Shown here piece after piece: positions 40,565-48,239 of a stretch of DNA of 64,000 nucleotides. The notes under the pieces were generated by a model. The model was not told the origin of the DNA. It did not search any database and was given only the letters and a program-made list of their open reading frames with translations. The stretch is from CAVPXC01 sp963709505 (GTDB taxonomy: Bacteria > Chloroflexota > Anaerolineae > JAAEKA01): contig CAVPXC010000001.1 of assembly GCA_963709505.1 (NCBI GenBank), positions 1 to 64,000 of the forward strand. Direction: 5' to 3'. Made by a program: the position numbers and the translations under genes. How positions within the stretch are numbered: position 1 is the first letter of the stretch; every line of letters begins with the position of its first letter.

Positions 40565-40723
40565 GTTGATATAGCTTCGATTTCTCTACTTGCCGAGCGA
40601 GAATGGGGCGCTGCGGCACATCGGCTGGATGCAAAGAACAACGTAGGCCATGTGTTGGTGGAGAGGTTGGATGTCAAGGGAACCACCGGATCGCTGTCCT
40701 TGTGCGTCCACATTAAGCGGTAA
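40565..40723 (+). pseudogene. Remnant resembling an oxidoreductase C-terminus
   Basis: A 52-codon open stretch reads VDIASISLLAEREWGAAAHR then LDAKNNVGHVLVERLD, which resembles the A-A-H-R-x-L/x-G-K-x-V-L tail of MDR quinone reductases. There is no start of its own. With the methyltransferase stub it fills most of 40464-40866; 40724-40866 shows no other feature. Confidence 0.25.
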
Positions 40724-40866
40724 CATCGAGGATCAATCCAGGCATCCAGCGAATGACGGTACACACGCAAGAAAGAATTATAGAGACTTCGGGTAGGTCT
40801 GAGACTTTGGCTAACGATCCCATAATCATTAGCAGACGCAGTTTGAAGTAAACAAGGGTTGCTGTC

Positions 40867-42144
40867 ATGTCAACAACTGGTCTTCTGTCACTGGACACAA
40901 AACCGCAATCGGTAAAGAAGTTCTACTTCCTTGACTACTTCTATGTTCTGTTAAAGAGTATCCAGGCTTTTTCCGAGAGGGATAGGGTTTTTCAGCGCTT
41001 TCTGGATTTGAAGCAACAGCATCAACTAGGGTTATCTAGGTACAAGACACTGGTTGGGGAGGATGCAGTCTCTGAAAGAGCTATCCAACGATATCGATAT
41101 ACGTTTGGCCAGGTCTTGAGTGAATCGGAGGAATATGACCTCGTAAAGGATTATGACGCAAGACTTGAATTGACTGAGGCCGGCAGGCGAGCTCTGGAAA
41201 TCTATGAGAAACAAGGTCCAATGGAGCTTAATGAGTATCTGGTGGAACCGATGGAACGAAGGTACCAAGCCTTCCGATATCTGCTAGAAGTCTGCTATAA
41301 TGCGAATCCCAAGCGTTACGGATTGCTGATTTTCCCGGTATACTCAGCCAATCGTCTTGGGATTGAACGGAGTTCCATTAAGAGAGCCCAAGACCTAGTG
41401 GACTACTTCCACAAGCTTCGAGTCCAATTGGAGAAAGACGTTCTTAGGTACTTAGGTGAAAGTAAGTCTCTGGACAGAGAAAACTCAGAATTAATGGACA
41501 GACTTGTGGAAGCCGGTTTGCTCCCGAAGTCACCAATGCAACCGTTTGATCAAGCGAAGTACAATGTTATTCTAAAACGAGTTCGGGATTATTGGTTGAA
41601 ATATTTCCTTCAGGATCTTTATCGATATCAATTCTCACTTGCATCTTTCGACATATGGGCGTATCGCGCAAAACAGGTTGGAATTGTACACATCACAGAA
41701 TTCTATCCAGATCCGGGTTTCAGCGGAAGGATAGTCTATCCCTTGTCCGTTGTAAAGGAATCAGCTAACTCCACTAAGTTCAAGAGTTTGTTCGTTTACA
41801 GAGATAAGCATAGGCTTTTCCGGTATCAGCCTTCCTGGGAGAACGAGAACACGCGTGAAGAATTCGTTCAACTGCTGCATCATGCTTATCTTGACATTCG
41901 TAGATCAGTCAGGAGTCGCTTCGTTAGCCTGTCAAATGTGCGAGAAAGAGTCTGTTACAGTATGAAAATATCAGAGTATCTGTTTGATGACTTCCTCAGT
42001 CGCTCATATCATGAGCGGCTCAAAATCCGGATTTCTATGGAAGTTGACAGGCTTCCTGAAGAAACCAACGCCATCTACTTGAAACGAACGCCAGTGATGG
42101 TCAACGGCAAGTATCGTAACATTATTGCAATTGACCTGACATAA
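40867..42144 (+). CDS. Cassette gene A: winged-helix-like protein of unknown family
   Basis: 425 residues, frame intact, AAGGG 8 nt before ATG. I do not recognise the family. Residues about 15-110 look like a helical/winged-helix unit (ERAIQRYRYTFGQVL, then YDARLELTEAGRRALEIYEK). The middle is charged and helical. The C-terminal 110 residues look like a second winged helix (SNVRERVCYSMKISEYLFDD then FLSRSYHERLKIRISMEVDR) ending with a short beta segment YRNIIAIDLT. No catalytic motif is seen. It is AT-richer than flanking genes, with AGA, ATA and TTA codons. It is the first gene of a tight operon with gene B 12 bp away. DNA binding is inferred only. Confidence 0.8.
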   Translation: MSTTGLLSLDTKPQSVKKFYFLDYFYVLLKSIQAFSERDRVFQRFLDLKQQHQLGLSRYKTLVGEDAVSERAIQRYRYTFGQVLSESEEYDLVKDYDARLELTEAGRRALEIYEKQGPMELNEYLVEPMERRYQAFRYLLEVCYNANPKRYGLLIFPVYSANRLGIERSSIKRAQDLVDYFHKLRVQLEKDVLRYLGESKSLDRENSELMDRLVEAGLLPKSPMQPFDQAKYNVILKRVRDYWLKYFLQDLYRYQFSLASFDIWAYRAKQVGIVHITEFYPDPGFSGRIVYPLSVVKESANSTKFKSLFVYRDKHRLFRYQPSWENENTREEFVQLLHHAYLDIRRSVRSRFVSLSNVRERVCYSMKISEYLFDDFLSRSYHERLKIRISMEVDRLPEETNAIYLKRTPVMVNGKYRNIIAIDLT

Positions 42145-42156
42145 GGAACCATACCA

Positions 42157-43551
42157 ATGGACATTCAGAAATACCTTAGCAGACCAAAGGCGGAGTTATC
42201 TCTCACATCACAGGCTAGGTATGAGAGATATAATCTTAGTGAGAATCCATTCCCATCATCTCCGTTTGTCAACCCAGAATCAACCGATGCCCGTGCGAAT
42301 GGACAGATCTACGAGGAGTTGATTCGGCAATCTGAGTATGAGAAAATAAGACACAGCTTTCTTGAAGTTCCTCAAAGCGATCCTAACCATCTACGGCTCG
42401 GATATATTGAGGACACTTCGTATCTAGGTCGTGGAAACGGGAAATCGGCTTTCATCGTAAACCTGCAAAAAAGGATAAACAAGGACTTTGGGTTCTCTGT
42501 GTCAGGCGGCATAAACAAGTGCTATGCTATTCGACTAGAACCAGAACCTGGTGGTAAAACGAAGACATTTGAGAGCTTTGTCGATCTATTTGCTGCCGCA
42601 ATCCTATGTTCGCCATTCATTGAAGATGCTCTGGCGTCTCTGCGCCTACAAACCATTCTCACAATCAACCAAGATTTCGATCTCGGTGCTTACTTCAAAA
42701 CTGATGATGAACTACGAACTAGCCTAGTCTCCGAAGAATGGTTCAAACAGGCTAAGATCGATGTAGGGCAAGTAAATCAACTAGTGATAGAGAATCCATA
42801 TTTGCGGAATCTTCCGACGGACTTTCCGCTGTTCTCGACAATTTCGCTCTGGCCGAAGCTAGCCAAGGCTACTGATTTTGAGAAATATTATAAGGAATTG
42901 AAACGCGGTCGCCCTAGGTATGACTTTGTATTCTCACATTTAGTTGCGCTGTTCTTGGCGGCCGGCTTTAATGGTGTCTATGTGTTTGTTGATGATTTTG
43001 AGAGAATACCGGATTTTCAGAGCGAAAGGCAAAAACGGGACTTTGCTTTAGAGCTCAGGTCTTGCTTGTTTGATGGTCTATATCTGAATGCCAGAGTGGG
43101 TTTCTACAATGTATTGTTCGTTCTGCATGCTGGAATTCCGCGTCTGATGCAAGCCGCGTGGGAGCAGTCCGGTCTCGAGCACCAAGCCCCCATGTCCTAC
43201 AAAAGTGGGATTCCCACACATATCATCCGATTTGAAAAGATCACGTTTCCCGACACGCTGTCACTACTCCGCAAATATCTGAACTACTACCGGATGAACC
43301 CGACAGATCACGAAGATCTAAGACCCTTTACAAGGGAGGCTGTAGAAAGGATCGCTGAGCTCAGCGAGCTAAATGCGTCTAAGACCCTGAAAATGGCGCA
43401 CGATGTACTTGAACGCGCAGCAGATGCTAGCATACCTCAAATCGATGTGGATTTCGTACTAGGAAGCAGCGATGAAATCGTGGTCGATGCTGGTGCAATT
43501 GGTGGAATTCATGATGCACAGACGAAAGATCTTCTAAACGAGTCGGAATGA
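42157..43551 (+). CDS. Cassette gene B: P-loop (AAA/STAND-like) ATPase
   Basis: 464 residues. An N-terminal YNLSENPFP segment, like that of many ExeA/ORC-like AAA proteins, precedes Walker A LGRGNGKSAF (about 90-99, a GxGNGKS form). Walker B is VYVFVDDFERI (Asp279-Asp280, Glu282). A sensor-like strand VLFVLHAGIPRL follows and the C-terminus is helical (lid/winged helix). A 150-residue insertion between Walker A and B is unusual and may form a sensing domain. AAGGAA precedes the start. No named family is assigned. It is probably the NTP-driven switch of the cassette. Confidence 0.82.
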   Translation: MDIQKYLSRPKAELSLTSQARYERYNLSENPFPSSPFVNPESTDARANGQIYEELIRQSEYEKIRHSFLEVPQSDPNHLRLGYIEDTSYLGRGNGKSAFIVNLQKRINKDFGFSVSGGINKCYAIRLEPEPGGKTKTFESFVDLFAAAILCSPFIEDALASLRLQTILTINQDFDLGAYFKTDDELRTSLVSEEWFKQAKIDVGQVNQLVIENPYLRNLPTDFPLFSTISLWPKLAKATDFEKYYKELKRGRPRYDFVFSHLVALFLAAGFNGVYVFVDDFERIPDFQSERQKRDFALELRSCLFDGLYLNARVGFYNVLFVLHAGIPRLMQAAWEQSGLEHQAPMSYKSGIPTHIIRFEKITFPDTLSLLRKYLNYYRMNPTDHEDLRPFTREAVERIAELSELNASKTLKMAHDVLERAADASIPQIDVDFVLGSSDEIVVDAGAIGGIHDAQTKDLLNESE

Positions 43552-43560
43552 TGGCAAATC

Positions 43561-43947
43561 ATGAAATCTCTTTGCTTCAGCAGCGAACTGCTCAATCGTT
43601 TCATTGAAATCGAATGCGGTGCAGGCGAATTCTTCGATGATGAGATCGAGTTTCGTAATACATTGGTAGATTGGCGCGCATGGGAAACTGAGATAGTGTT
43701 ACTGGCCACTACACTGTCTCAGGTTCTTGAGCGAAAGATCAAACTAGGCCTAGACGCGCATTCCTTGCTAGATAACGTCTCAGCCTTACTTGACAGCGCA
43801 TGTTTGATCATTGAAGGCTTTGACGAGAACTTCGTGACTTTCATGTTTCACCACAGACGACGAGATGAGACGACAATGGAGGAGGAACTAATCCGAATCA
43901 GAAATCTCATTGGCGAGCATGCATATGAGCGAGGTAGAAATGCCTAG
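43561..43947 (+). CDS. Cassette gene C: small helical protein
   Basis: 128 residues starting 9 bp after gene B and ending 8 bp inside gene D. It is predicted almost entirely helical and acidic (FDDEIEFRNTLVDWRAWETE; ETTMEEELIRIRNLIGEHAY), with two Cys. No known domain. Its overlap with a PIN nuclease gene is the arrangement seen for antitoxins or adaptors, but it lacks a recognisable DNA-binding motif. Confidence 0.75.
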   Translation: MKSLCFSSELLNRFIEIECGAGEFFDDEIEFRNTLVDWRAWETEIVLLATTLSQVLERKIKLGLDAHSLLDNVSALLDSACLIIEGFDENFVTFMFHHRRRDETTMEEELIRIRNLIGEHAYERGRNA

Positions 43948-44398
43948 GCTTTTTGTTGTCGATACCATGGCCGTTATCTCGTATTTCTCCAATGTGTTTG
44001 GCCAAGACACTCGCATCTCGAAACGAGGCCTCTCCATTATTGGACAGGCTTTCGACTTTCCTGATGAAGTATTGCTAACCGTACCCGGTATTGTCTTTGT
44101 GGAAATCTTTGACAAGTGGTTTCGTGGGGGCCGAGACAAAGACGATGAATTTCGAGCCAAGTTTAGAGTTGAGGTATTGGAACGAATTCGTAATGCACCG
44201 AACATCGAAATTCGTGAAGTCGACGTTGAAACTATTCAGAAATTCCTTTGGCTTGAAGACCCCAATATCAATCTAGAGAATAGTGATCGTCTTATACTTG
44301 CATCTGCCGCAGTCCTGCAGGCTCCTTTGATCACTGCTGACCCGGTTTTGATCGATTTCGTAAAAAAACATGGTGTTGTCCCTGAGGTGATTTGCTAG
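43940..44398 (+). CDS. Cassette gene D: PIN-domain nuclease
   Basis: 152 residues from ATG 43940 (GAGG just upstream; ATG 43925 is an alternative). The four acidic PIN positions are in place: Asp8 in FVVDTMAVISYF, Glu55 in IVFVEIFDKW, Asp116 in NSDRLILASA and Asp134 in LITADP. PIN domains are metal-dependent RNases, as in VapC toxins. It is longer and more acidic in the middle (GGRDKDDEFRAKFR) than typical VapC. It is the last gene of the cassette and the likely effector. Confidence 0.85.
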   Translation: MPRLFVVDTMAVISYFSNVFGQDTRISKRGLSIIGQAFDFPDEVLLTVPGIVFVEIFDKWFRGGRDKDDEFRAKFRVEVLERIRNAPNIEIREVDVETIQKFLWLEDPNINLENSDRLILASAAVLQAPLITADPVLIDFVKKHGVVPEVIC

Positions 44399-44421
44399 CT
44401 TTCTTGCTAGATACATAAAGA

Positions 44422-44470
44422 AACGCCAAGGGCCGAAGCGGAAGATTCTTCCGCTTCGGCCCTTGGCGTT
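44422..44470. terminator. Bidirectional terminator closing the cassette
   Basis: A perfect 24-bp stem (AACGCCAAGGGCCGAAGCGG... and its inverse) with a single-base loop lies between the convergent PIN gene and fumarase beta gene. Confidence 0.88.
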
Positions 44471-44504
44471 ACAGGCCAGTTCTAGGGAAATTTGCCAGAT
44501 TGCC

Positions 44505-45128
44505 TTATGCCCCCACCAACTCCCTGAACTTCGCCTCCGACTCCGCCGCCACCTTGGCGTGGATCGACGTGCCGTGGCTGTCCATGGTGACGACGGCGGG
44601 GAACTCTACGACGCGAATCTGCCAGAAGGCTTCGGGCATCCCAAACTCCTTGAGCTTGTGGACGTCCTCCACTTCCTTCACCGTCTCGGCGATCAGCGTG
44701 CCGGCGCCGCCGACGGCGTGCAGATAGACGGCTTTCTGTTTCGCGCAAGCCGCTAGCGTCCGCGGCCCCATGCCGCCCTTGCCGATCACGGCCTTGACGT
44801 TGAAATGCTCGATGACCAGGTCCTGGTAGACCTCTTCGCGGATGCTGGTCGTCGGGCCGGCGGCCACGAACTGCCAATGGCCGTTCTCCTTGGCCACCAC
44901 GGGGCCGCAGTGATAGATGACGCCGCCGTCCAGCTTCTCCTTGAGCAGGTCGTACAGCGCCTGCTCCAACTCCGGCGGCTGGCCGCCGGTCTTGACGAAC
45001 TTCTCGACCATATACTTGTGGGCCGCGTCGCGCGCCGTGAAGATGACGCCGGTGACCGTTACCTGGTCGCCTACAGTCAGCGCGCTGATGGCCTCATCCG
45101 AGATGGGCACAGTCAGATGGTGGATCAC
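44505..45128 (-). CDS. Fumarate hydratase class I, beta (C-terminal) subunit
   Basis: 207 residues from GTG 45128, which overlaps the alpha-subunit stop in GTGA. Landmarks are VTGVIFTARDAAHKYM, YHCGPVVAKENGHW, AAGPTTSIREEVY and VIGKGGMGPRTLAAC. These are the C-terminal domain of [4Fe-4S] fumarases and L(+)-tartrate dehydratases. With the alpha subunit it interconverts fumarate and malate. The longer frame upstream of 45128 lies inside the alpha gene and is not used. Confidence 0.9.
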   Translation of the reverse strand: MIHHLTVPISDEAISALTVGDQVTVTGVIFTARDAAHKYMVEKFVKTGGQPPELEQALYDLLKEKLDGGVIYHCGPVVAKENGHWQFVAAGPTTSIREEVYQDLVIEHFNVKAVIGKGGMGPRTLAACAKQKAVYLHAVGGAGTLIAETVKEVEDVHKLKEFGMPEAFWQIRVVEFPAVVTMDSHGTSIHAKVAAESEAKFRELVGA

Positions 45129-45994
45129 GTGTACGTCACCTCCTCGCCTCTTACGGTCATGCTGCGCCGGCGATTGGCCCAGCACATGTAGCTGACCGAC
45201 ACGAAGAAGCTGGCAGGCAGACGGTGCATGGTGTCCATCTGCACGTCCAGCACCGTCGTCTCGCCGCCGAAGCCCATCGGGCCAATGCCCAACGTGTTGG
45301 CCTGCTCCTTGATCGTCTCTTCCAACTCAGCCAGCTCGGGATCGGGGTTGCGGTCGCCCAGCGGCCGGAAAAGCTGGTGTTTACTGAAGGCATAAGACGC
45401 CCCGCGATCGCCGCCGACGGCTATCCCCAGCACGCCAGGAGCACAGCCCTGGCCCTGGGCCTTGACCACTGCATCCAGCGCCACCCGGCGCACTCCTTCC
45501 AGGTCGCGACCGGCCTTGAGCTGTGCGTTGGGCAATGAGTATTGTGCGCCGACGTTCTCGCAGCCACCGCCTTTGAGCATGAGGTCGACCTTGACTGCAT
45601 TTTCGTCCCATTCGTGAAAATGAATGGATGGAAACTCGATGCCGGAATTGTCGCCGCTGTTCTCGCCGCTGATGGCGTCTACGGCGTTGGGCCGTAGATA
45701 CGATTTTTCGGTAGCGATAGTCACCGCTTGCTTGATCTGCGCACTTAACTTACGGGTCGACCAACCCACCGGGTAATGCACCTCGAAAATCGGCGTGCCC
45801 GTGTCCTGGCAGATCGGCCGGGACAACCGGCGCGACATCTCCTGATTGACCAGCATCGTATCCAGCGCGCCCTGCGCTGCCGAACCGGTCGCCTCACGCT
45901 CCCGAGCCTCGCGCAAAGCCTGCTCCATATCTGCCGGCAAGTCCGTCGACGTCCGGCGGATTAGTTCTACAAAGGCATCGGTCAAATCTTGCAT
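45125..45994 (-). CDS. Fumarate hydratase class I, alpha (N-terminal) subunit
   Basis: 289 residues. Three cysteines in family positions for the [4Fe-4S] cluster are seen in PICQDTGTP, GGGCENVG and GCAPGVLG; PSIHFHEWD and GGETTVLDVQ are also typical. Intact frame; translationally coupled to the beta subunit. Downstream of folD, the flavoprotein and malic enzyme on the same strand, giving a C4-acid metabolism group. L-tartrate dehydratase is the alternative, but association with malic enzyme favours fumarase. Confidence 0.9.
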   Translation of the reverse strand: MQDLTDAFVELIRRTSTDLPADMEQALREAREREATGSAAQGALDTMLVNQEMSRRLSRPICQDTGTPIFEVHYPVGWSTRKLSAQIKQAVTIATEKSYLRPNAVDAISGENSGDNSGIEFPSIHFHEWDENAVKVDLMLKGGGCENVGAQYSLPNAQLKAGRDLEGVRRVALDAVVKAQGQGCAPGVLGIAVGGDRGASYAFSKHQLFRPLGDRNPDPELAELEETIKEQANTLGIGPMGFGGETTVLDVQMDTMHRLPASFFVSVSYMCWANRRRSMTVRGEEVTYT

Positions 45995-46008
45995 GTGGAA
46001 TTCTCCTT

Positions 46009-46125
46009 GGTAGATTGGTAGATTGGTAGATTGGTAAGTGGGTCAATTGGTCAATGGTTGTTGAATGAACAAATGCATTGGTGTCGATATTCACCAATCG
46101 ACCAGTTTACCAATCTACCAACACC
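46009..46125. repeat. Inverted pair of TAGATTGG-type arrays
   Basis: Left array (about 46009-46035, TAGATTGG copies) and right array (about 46088-46125, its inverse CCAATCTACC-type copies) flank about 50 bp between folD and the fumarase alpha gene. Confidence 0.8.
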
Positions 46126-46127
46126 CC

Positions 46128-47003
46128 TCAAATCGTCCGCTCAAAACCGTCCAACGTGTTCTGCAACAGCATGGCGATCGTCATCGGACCCACGCCGCCG
46201 GGCACGGGGGTGATCATGCCGGCTACTTCCATGGCCTCTTCGAAGTTGACGTCACCCACCAGGCGGTAGCCGCTCTTCTTGGTTGGGTCGTCGACGCGGT
46301 TGACGCCGACGTCGATCACCACTGCGCCGGGTTTGATCCAGTCCCCGCGCACCATGCCGGCCCTGCCCACGGCTGCTATCAGCACGTCGGCCGCACGACA
46401 GATGCTCGGTAGGTCCTTGCTGCGCGAATGGCAGGTGGTGACCGTGGCGTTGGCGTGCAGCAGCAAGGCCGCCACCGGCATGCCCACGATATTGCTGCGG
46501 CCTAGCACGACGGCGTTGGCACCCTCCAGCTTGACGCCGCTGCGCTCCAGCAGCACCATGCAACCCTTAGGGGTGCATGGAATAAACAGCGGCTTACGGC
46601 CTTTCATCACCAGCCGGCCGATGTTGACCGGGTGAAAACCGTCCACATCCTTCTCCAGGCTGATCGCACCTAGAATGGCTTCCTCGTCGAGATGCTTCGG
46701 CAGGGGCAGCTGCACCAAGATGCCGTTGACAGCCGTGTTGGCATTGAGGTCTCGAACGAGGCCTTCGACTTCTTCCTGCGAGGCGGTGGCGGGTAGCTTA
46801 TAGCTAAAGCTTTCCATACCGACTTCGAGGCTGTTCTTGCCCTTCATGCGAACGTAGGCCTGGGACGCGGGGTCCTCGCCTACGAGAACGGTAGCCAAGC
46901 CGGGCTTACGGCCCGTGGCAGCGGTCAATTCGGCCACACGGGCCGCGATTTTCTGCCGGATGTCGGCAGCGATAGCGGTGCCATCGATCAACGTTGCAGT
47001 CAT
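46128..47003 (-). CDS. folD: Bifunctional methylenetetrahydrofolate dehydrogenase/cyclohydrolase
   Basis: 291 residues, intact. Catalytic Y-x3-K in SQAYVRMKGKNS, ILVQLPLPKHLDEE, KDVDGFHPVN, the NADP motif VVLGRSNIVGMPVA and the C-terminal PVPGGVGPMTIAML are all canonical FolD. It oxidises 5,10-methylene-THF and hydrolyses 5,10-methenyl-THF in one-carbon metabolism. Same strand as fumarase (downstream) and the flavoprotein (upstream). Confidence 0.96.
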   Translation of the reverse strand: MTATLIDGTAIAADIRQKIAARVAELTAATGRKPGLATVLVGEDPASQAYVRMKGKNSLEVGMESFSYKLPATASQEEVEGLVRDLNANTAVNGILVQLPLPKHLDEEAILGAISLEKDVDGFHPVNIGRLVMKGRKPLFIPCTPKGCMVLLERSGVKLEGANAVVLGRSNIVGMPVAALLLHANATVTTCHSRSKDLPSICRAADVLIAAVGRAGMVRGDWIKPGAVVIDVGVNRVDDPTKKSGYRLVGDVNFEEAMEVAGMITPVPGGVGPMTIAMLLQNTLDGFERTI

Positions 47004-47120
47004 GCGTTACTCCAGTAGGTTTGAGATTAAAAGAGGCGTAACTCGTAACCCCGTAACACGTAAACCGGAGGGCGGACGCAGAATTCACTGCAACGACTAC
47101 CTCCGGTTCCGGGTTACGTG

Positions 47121-48074
47121 TTACGAATTACGTGTTAGCCCGGTTCGCAGCGGCGCCCTGCGGCGCAGCAAGTATTCGTAAGCCGACAGCACCGCTTTGG
47201 CGCCGTCGCCGATGGCGATCAGGACCTGCTCGGCATAGCCGTTGGTCACATCGCCGGCGGCATAGATTCCGGGCCGGCCGGTGTGGCCGCGGCAATCCAC
47301 CGCAATCCTGCCCTGCTCGTCCAGATCTACCAGCCCCTGCACGAGCTCAGAATTCGGGACCAGCCCCAACTCGACGAATAGGCCGCGTACAGGGATGTCT
47401 TGCTCGCGGCCGTTGGGGTTACGCACAGTCATCTCCTCCAAGTAGGGCGAGCCGCCGACTGCGGTCACGGTGGTGTTCTCCAGCACGGTCACGTTGTCGA
47501 GGCTGCGGATCTTCTCCATCCAAGGCGAGGCATGGGGCAACGGATCCTTGGCTACCAGGTACACGCGGTTTGCCAGGGACGCCAATTCGGTCACGGCACG
47601 AAAGGCCAGGTCGTCGCTGCCCACTACGGCAGTATCCTTGCCCCAGAACAGCGGCGCGTGGCTGATCGCCGAGTAGCTGACGCCCAGACCCAGCAGTAAA
47701 CGCTCGCCAGGCACATCTAGCATACGCGGTCGAGCACCCGTGGCCACGATCACTGCGCGCGCCGCAAACGACGTGCCGCTCTCGGTGGTGATCTTGAAGA
47801 GCTCGTCGCCGCCGTTCTCATGCAGTGCCTCGACGGACACGGCCTTATCCATCAGCCGCGCGAAGTCCAGGTACTCTACCTGGGTCTGGAATTTGCGAAC
47901 CATCTCCTCGCCGTTGATAGTTTCATACCCCTCGAGGCCGCGGATATGCATGCGGTAATTCGCCTTGCCGCCCAAATCCTCGGTGATCAACAGCGTCTCT
48001 ATGCGTTTGTGAATGGCATAAACCGTGGCAGTCAGTCCGGCCGGGCCACCGCCGAGAATGATTAGGTCATACAT
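47121..48074 (-). CDS. Thioredoxin-reductase-like flavoprotein lacking the CxxC
   Basis: 317 residues with the TrxR fold: FAD motif LIILGGGPAGLTATVYA, GLEGYETINGEE, ATGARPR, NADPH region VVGSDDLAFRAVTELA, and the second FAD motif IYAAGDVTNGYAEQVLIAIG. Where TrxB has YCATCDG this protein has YSAISHA, so both redox cysteines are serine. It cannot reduce thioredoxin by the usual mechanism. Related CxxC-less proteins include ferredoxin-NAD(P) reductases. Co-directional with malic enzyme and folD. Both serine codons are clean, so this is not a frameshift effect. Confidence 0.88.
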   Translation of the reverse strand: MYDLIILGGGPAGLTATVYAIHKRIETLLITEDLGGKANYRMHIRGLEGYETINGEEMVRKFQTQVEYLDFARLMDKAVSVEALHENGGDELFKITTESGTSFAARAVIVATGARPRMLDVPGERLLLGLGVSYSAISHAPLFWGKDTAVVGSDDLAFRAVTELASLANRVYLVAKDPLPHASPWMEKIRSLDNVTVLENTTVTAVGGSPYLEEMTVRNPNGREQDIPVRGLFVELGLVPNSELVQGLVDLDEQGRIAVDCRGHTGRPGIYAAGDVTNGYAEQVLIAIGDGAKAVLSAYEYLLRRRAPLRTGLTRNS

Positions 48075-48084
48075 CGTAACCTCC

Positions 48085-48232
48085 AGAAGGTGTCAGAGTG
48101 TCAGAGTGTCAGAGTGTCAAGTGTCAAGTGTCAGAGTGTCAGAGTGTCAGAGTGTCAACGTGTGAGGGTTCTTTAGAATTACCTGACACCTGACACCTGA
48201 CACCTGACACTCTGACACTCTGACACTCCGCC
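48085..48232. repeat. Inverted pair of GTGTCAGA-type arrays
   Basis: A left array of GTGTCAGA/GTGTCAAG units (48085-48155) faces a right array of CTGACAC(C/T) units (48184-48232), potentially folding into one long hairpin between the malic enzyme and flavoprotein genes. Confidence 0.88.
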
Positions 48233-48239
48233 ACTCTGC

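Noticed and set aside
44422..44470. Reading the 49-nt palindrome as an integration attachment site
   Set aside because: It is a perfect hairpin between convergent genes, best explained as a terminator; no integrase and no second copy at 40.4 kb were seen.
48085..48232. Possible CRISPR array in the GTGTCAGA repeats
   Set aside because: Units are 7-8 bp, contiguous and without unique spacers, and form an inverted pair; no cas gene is present in the window.
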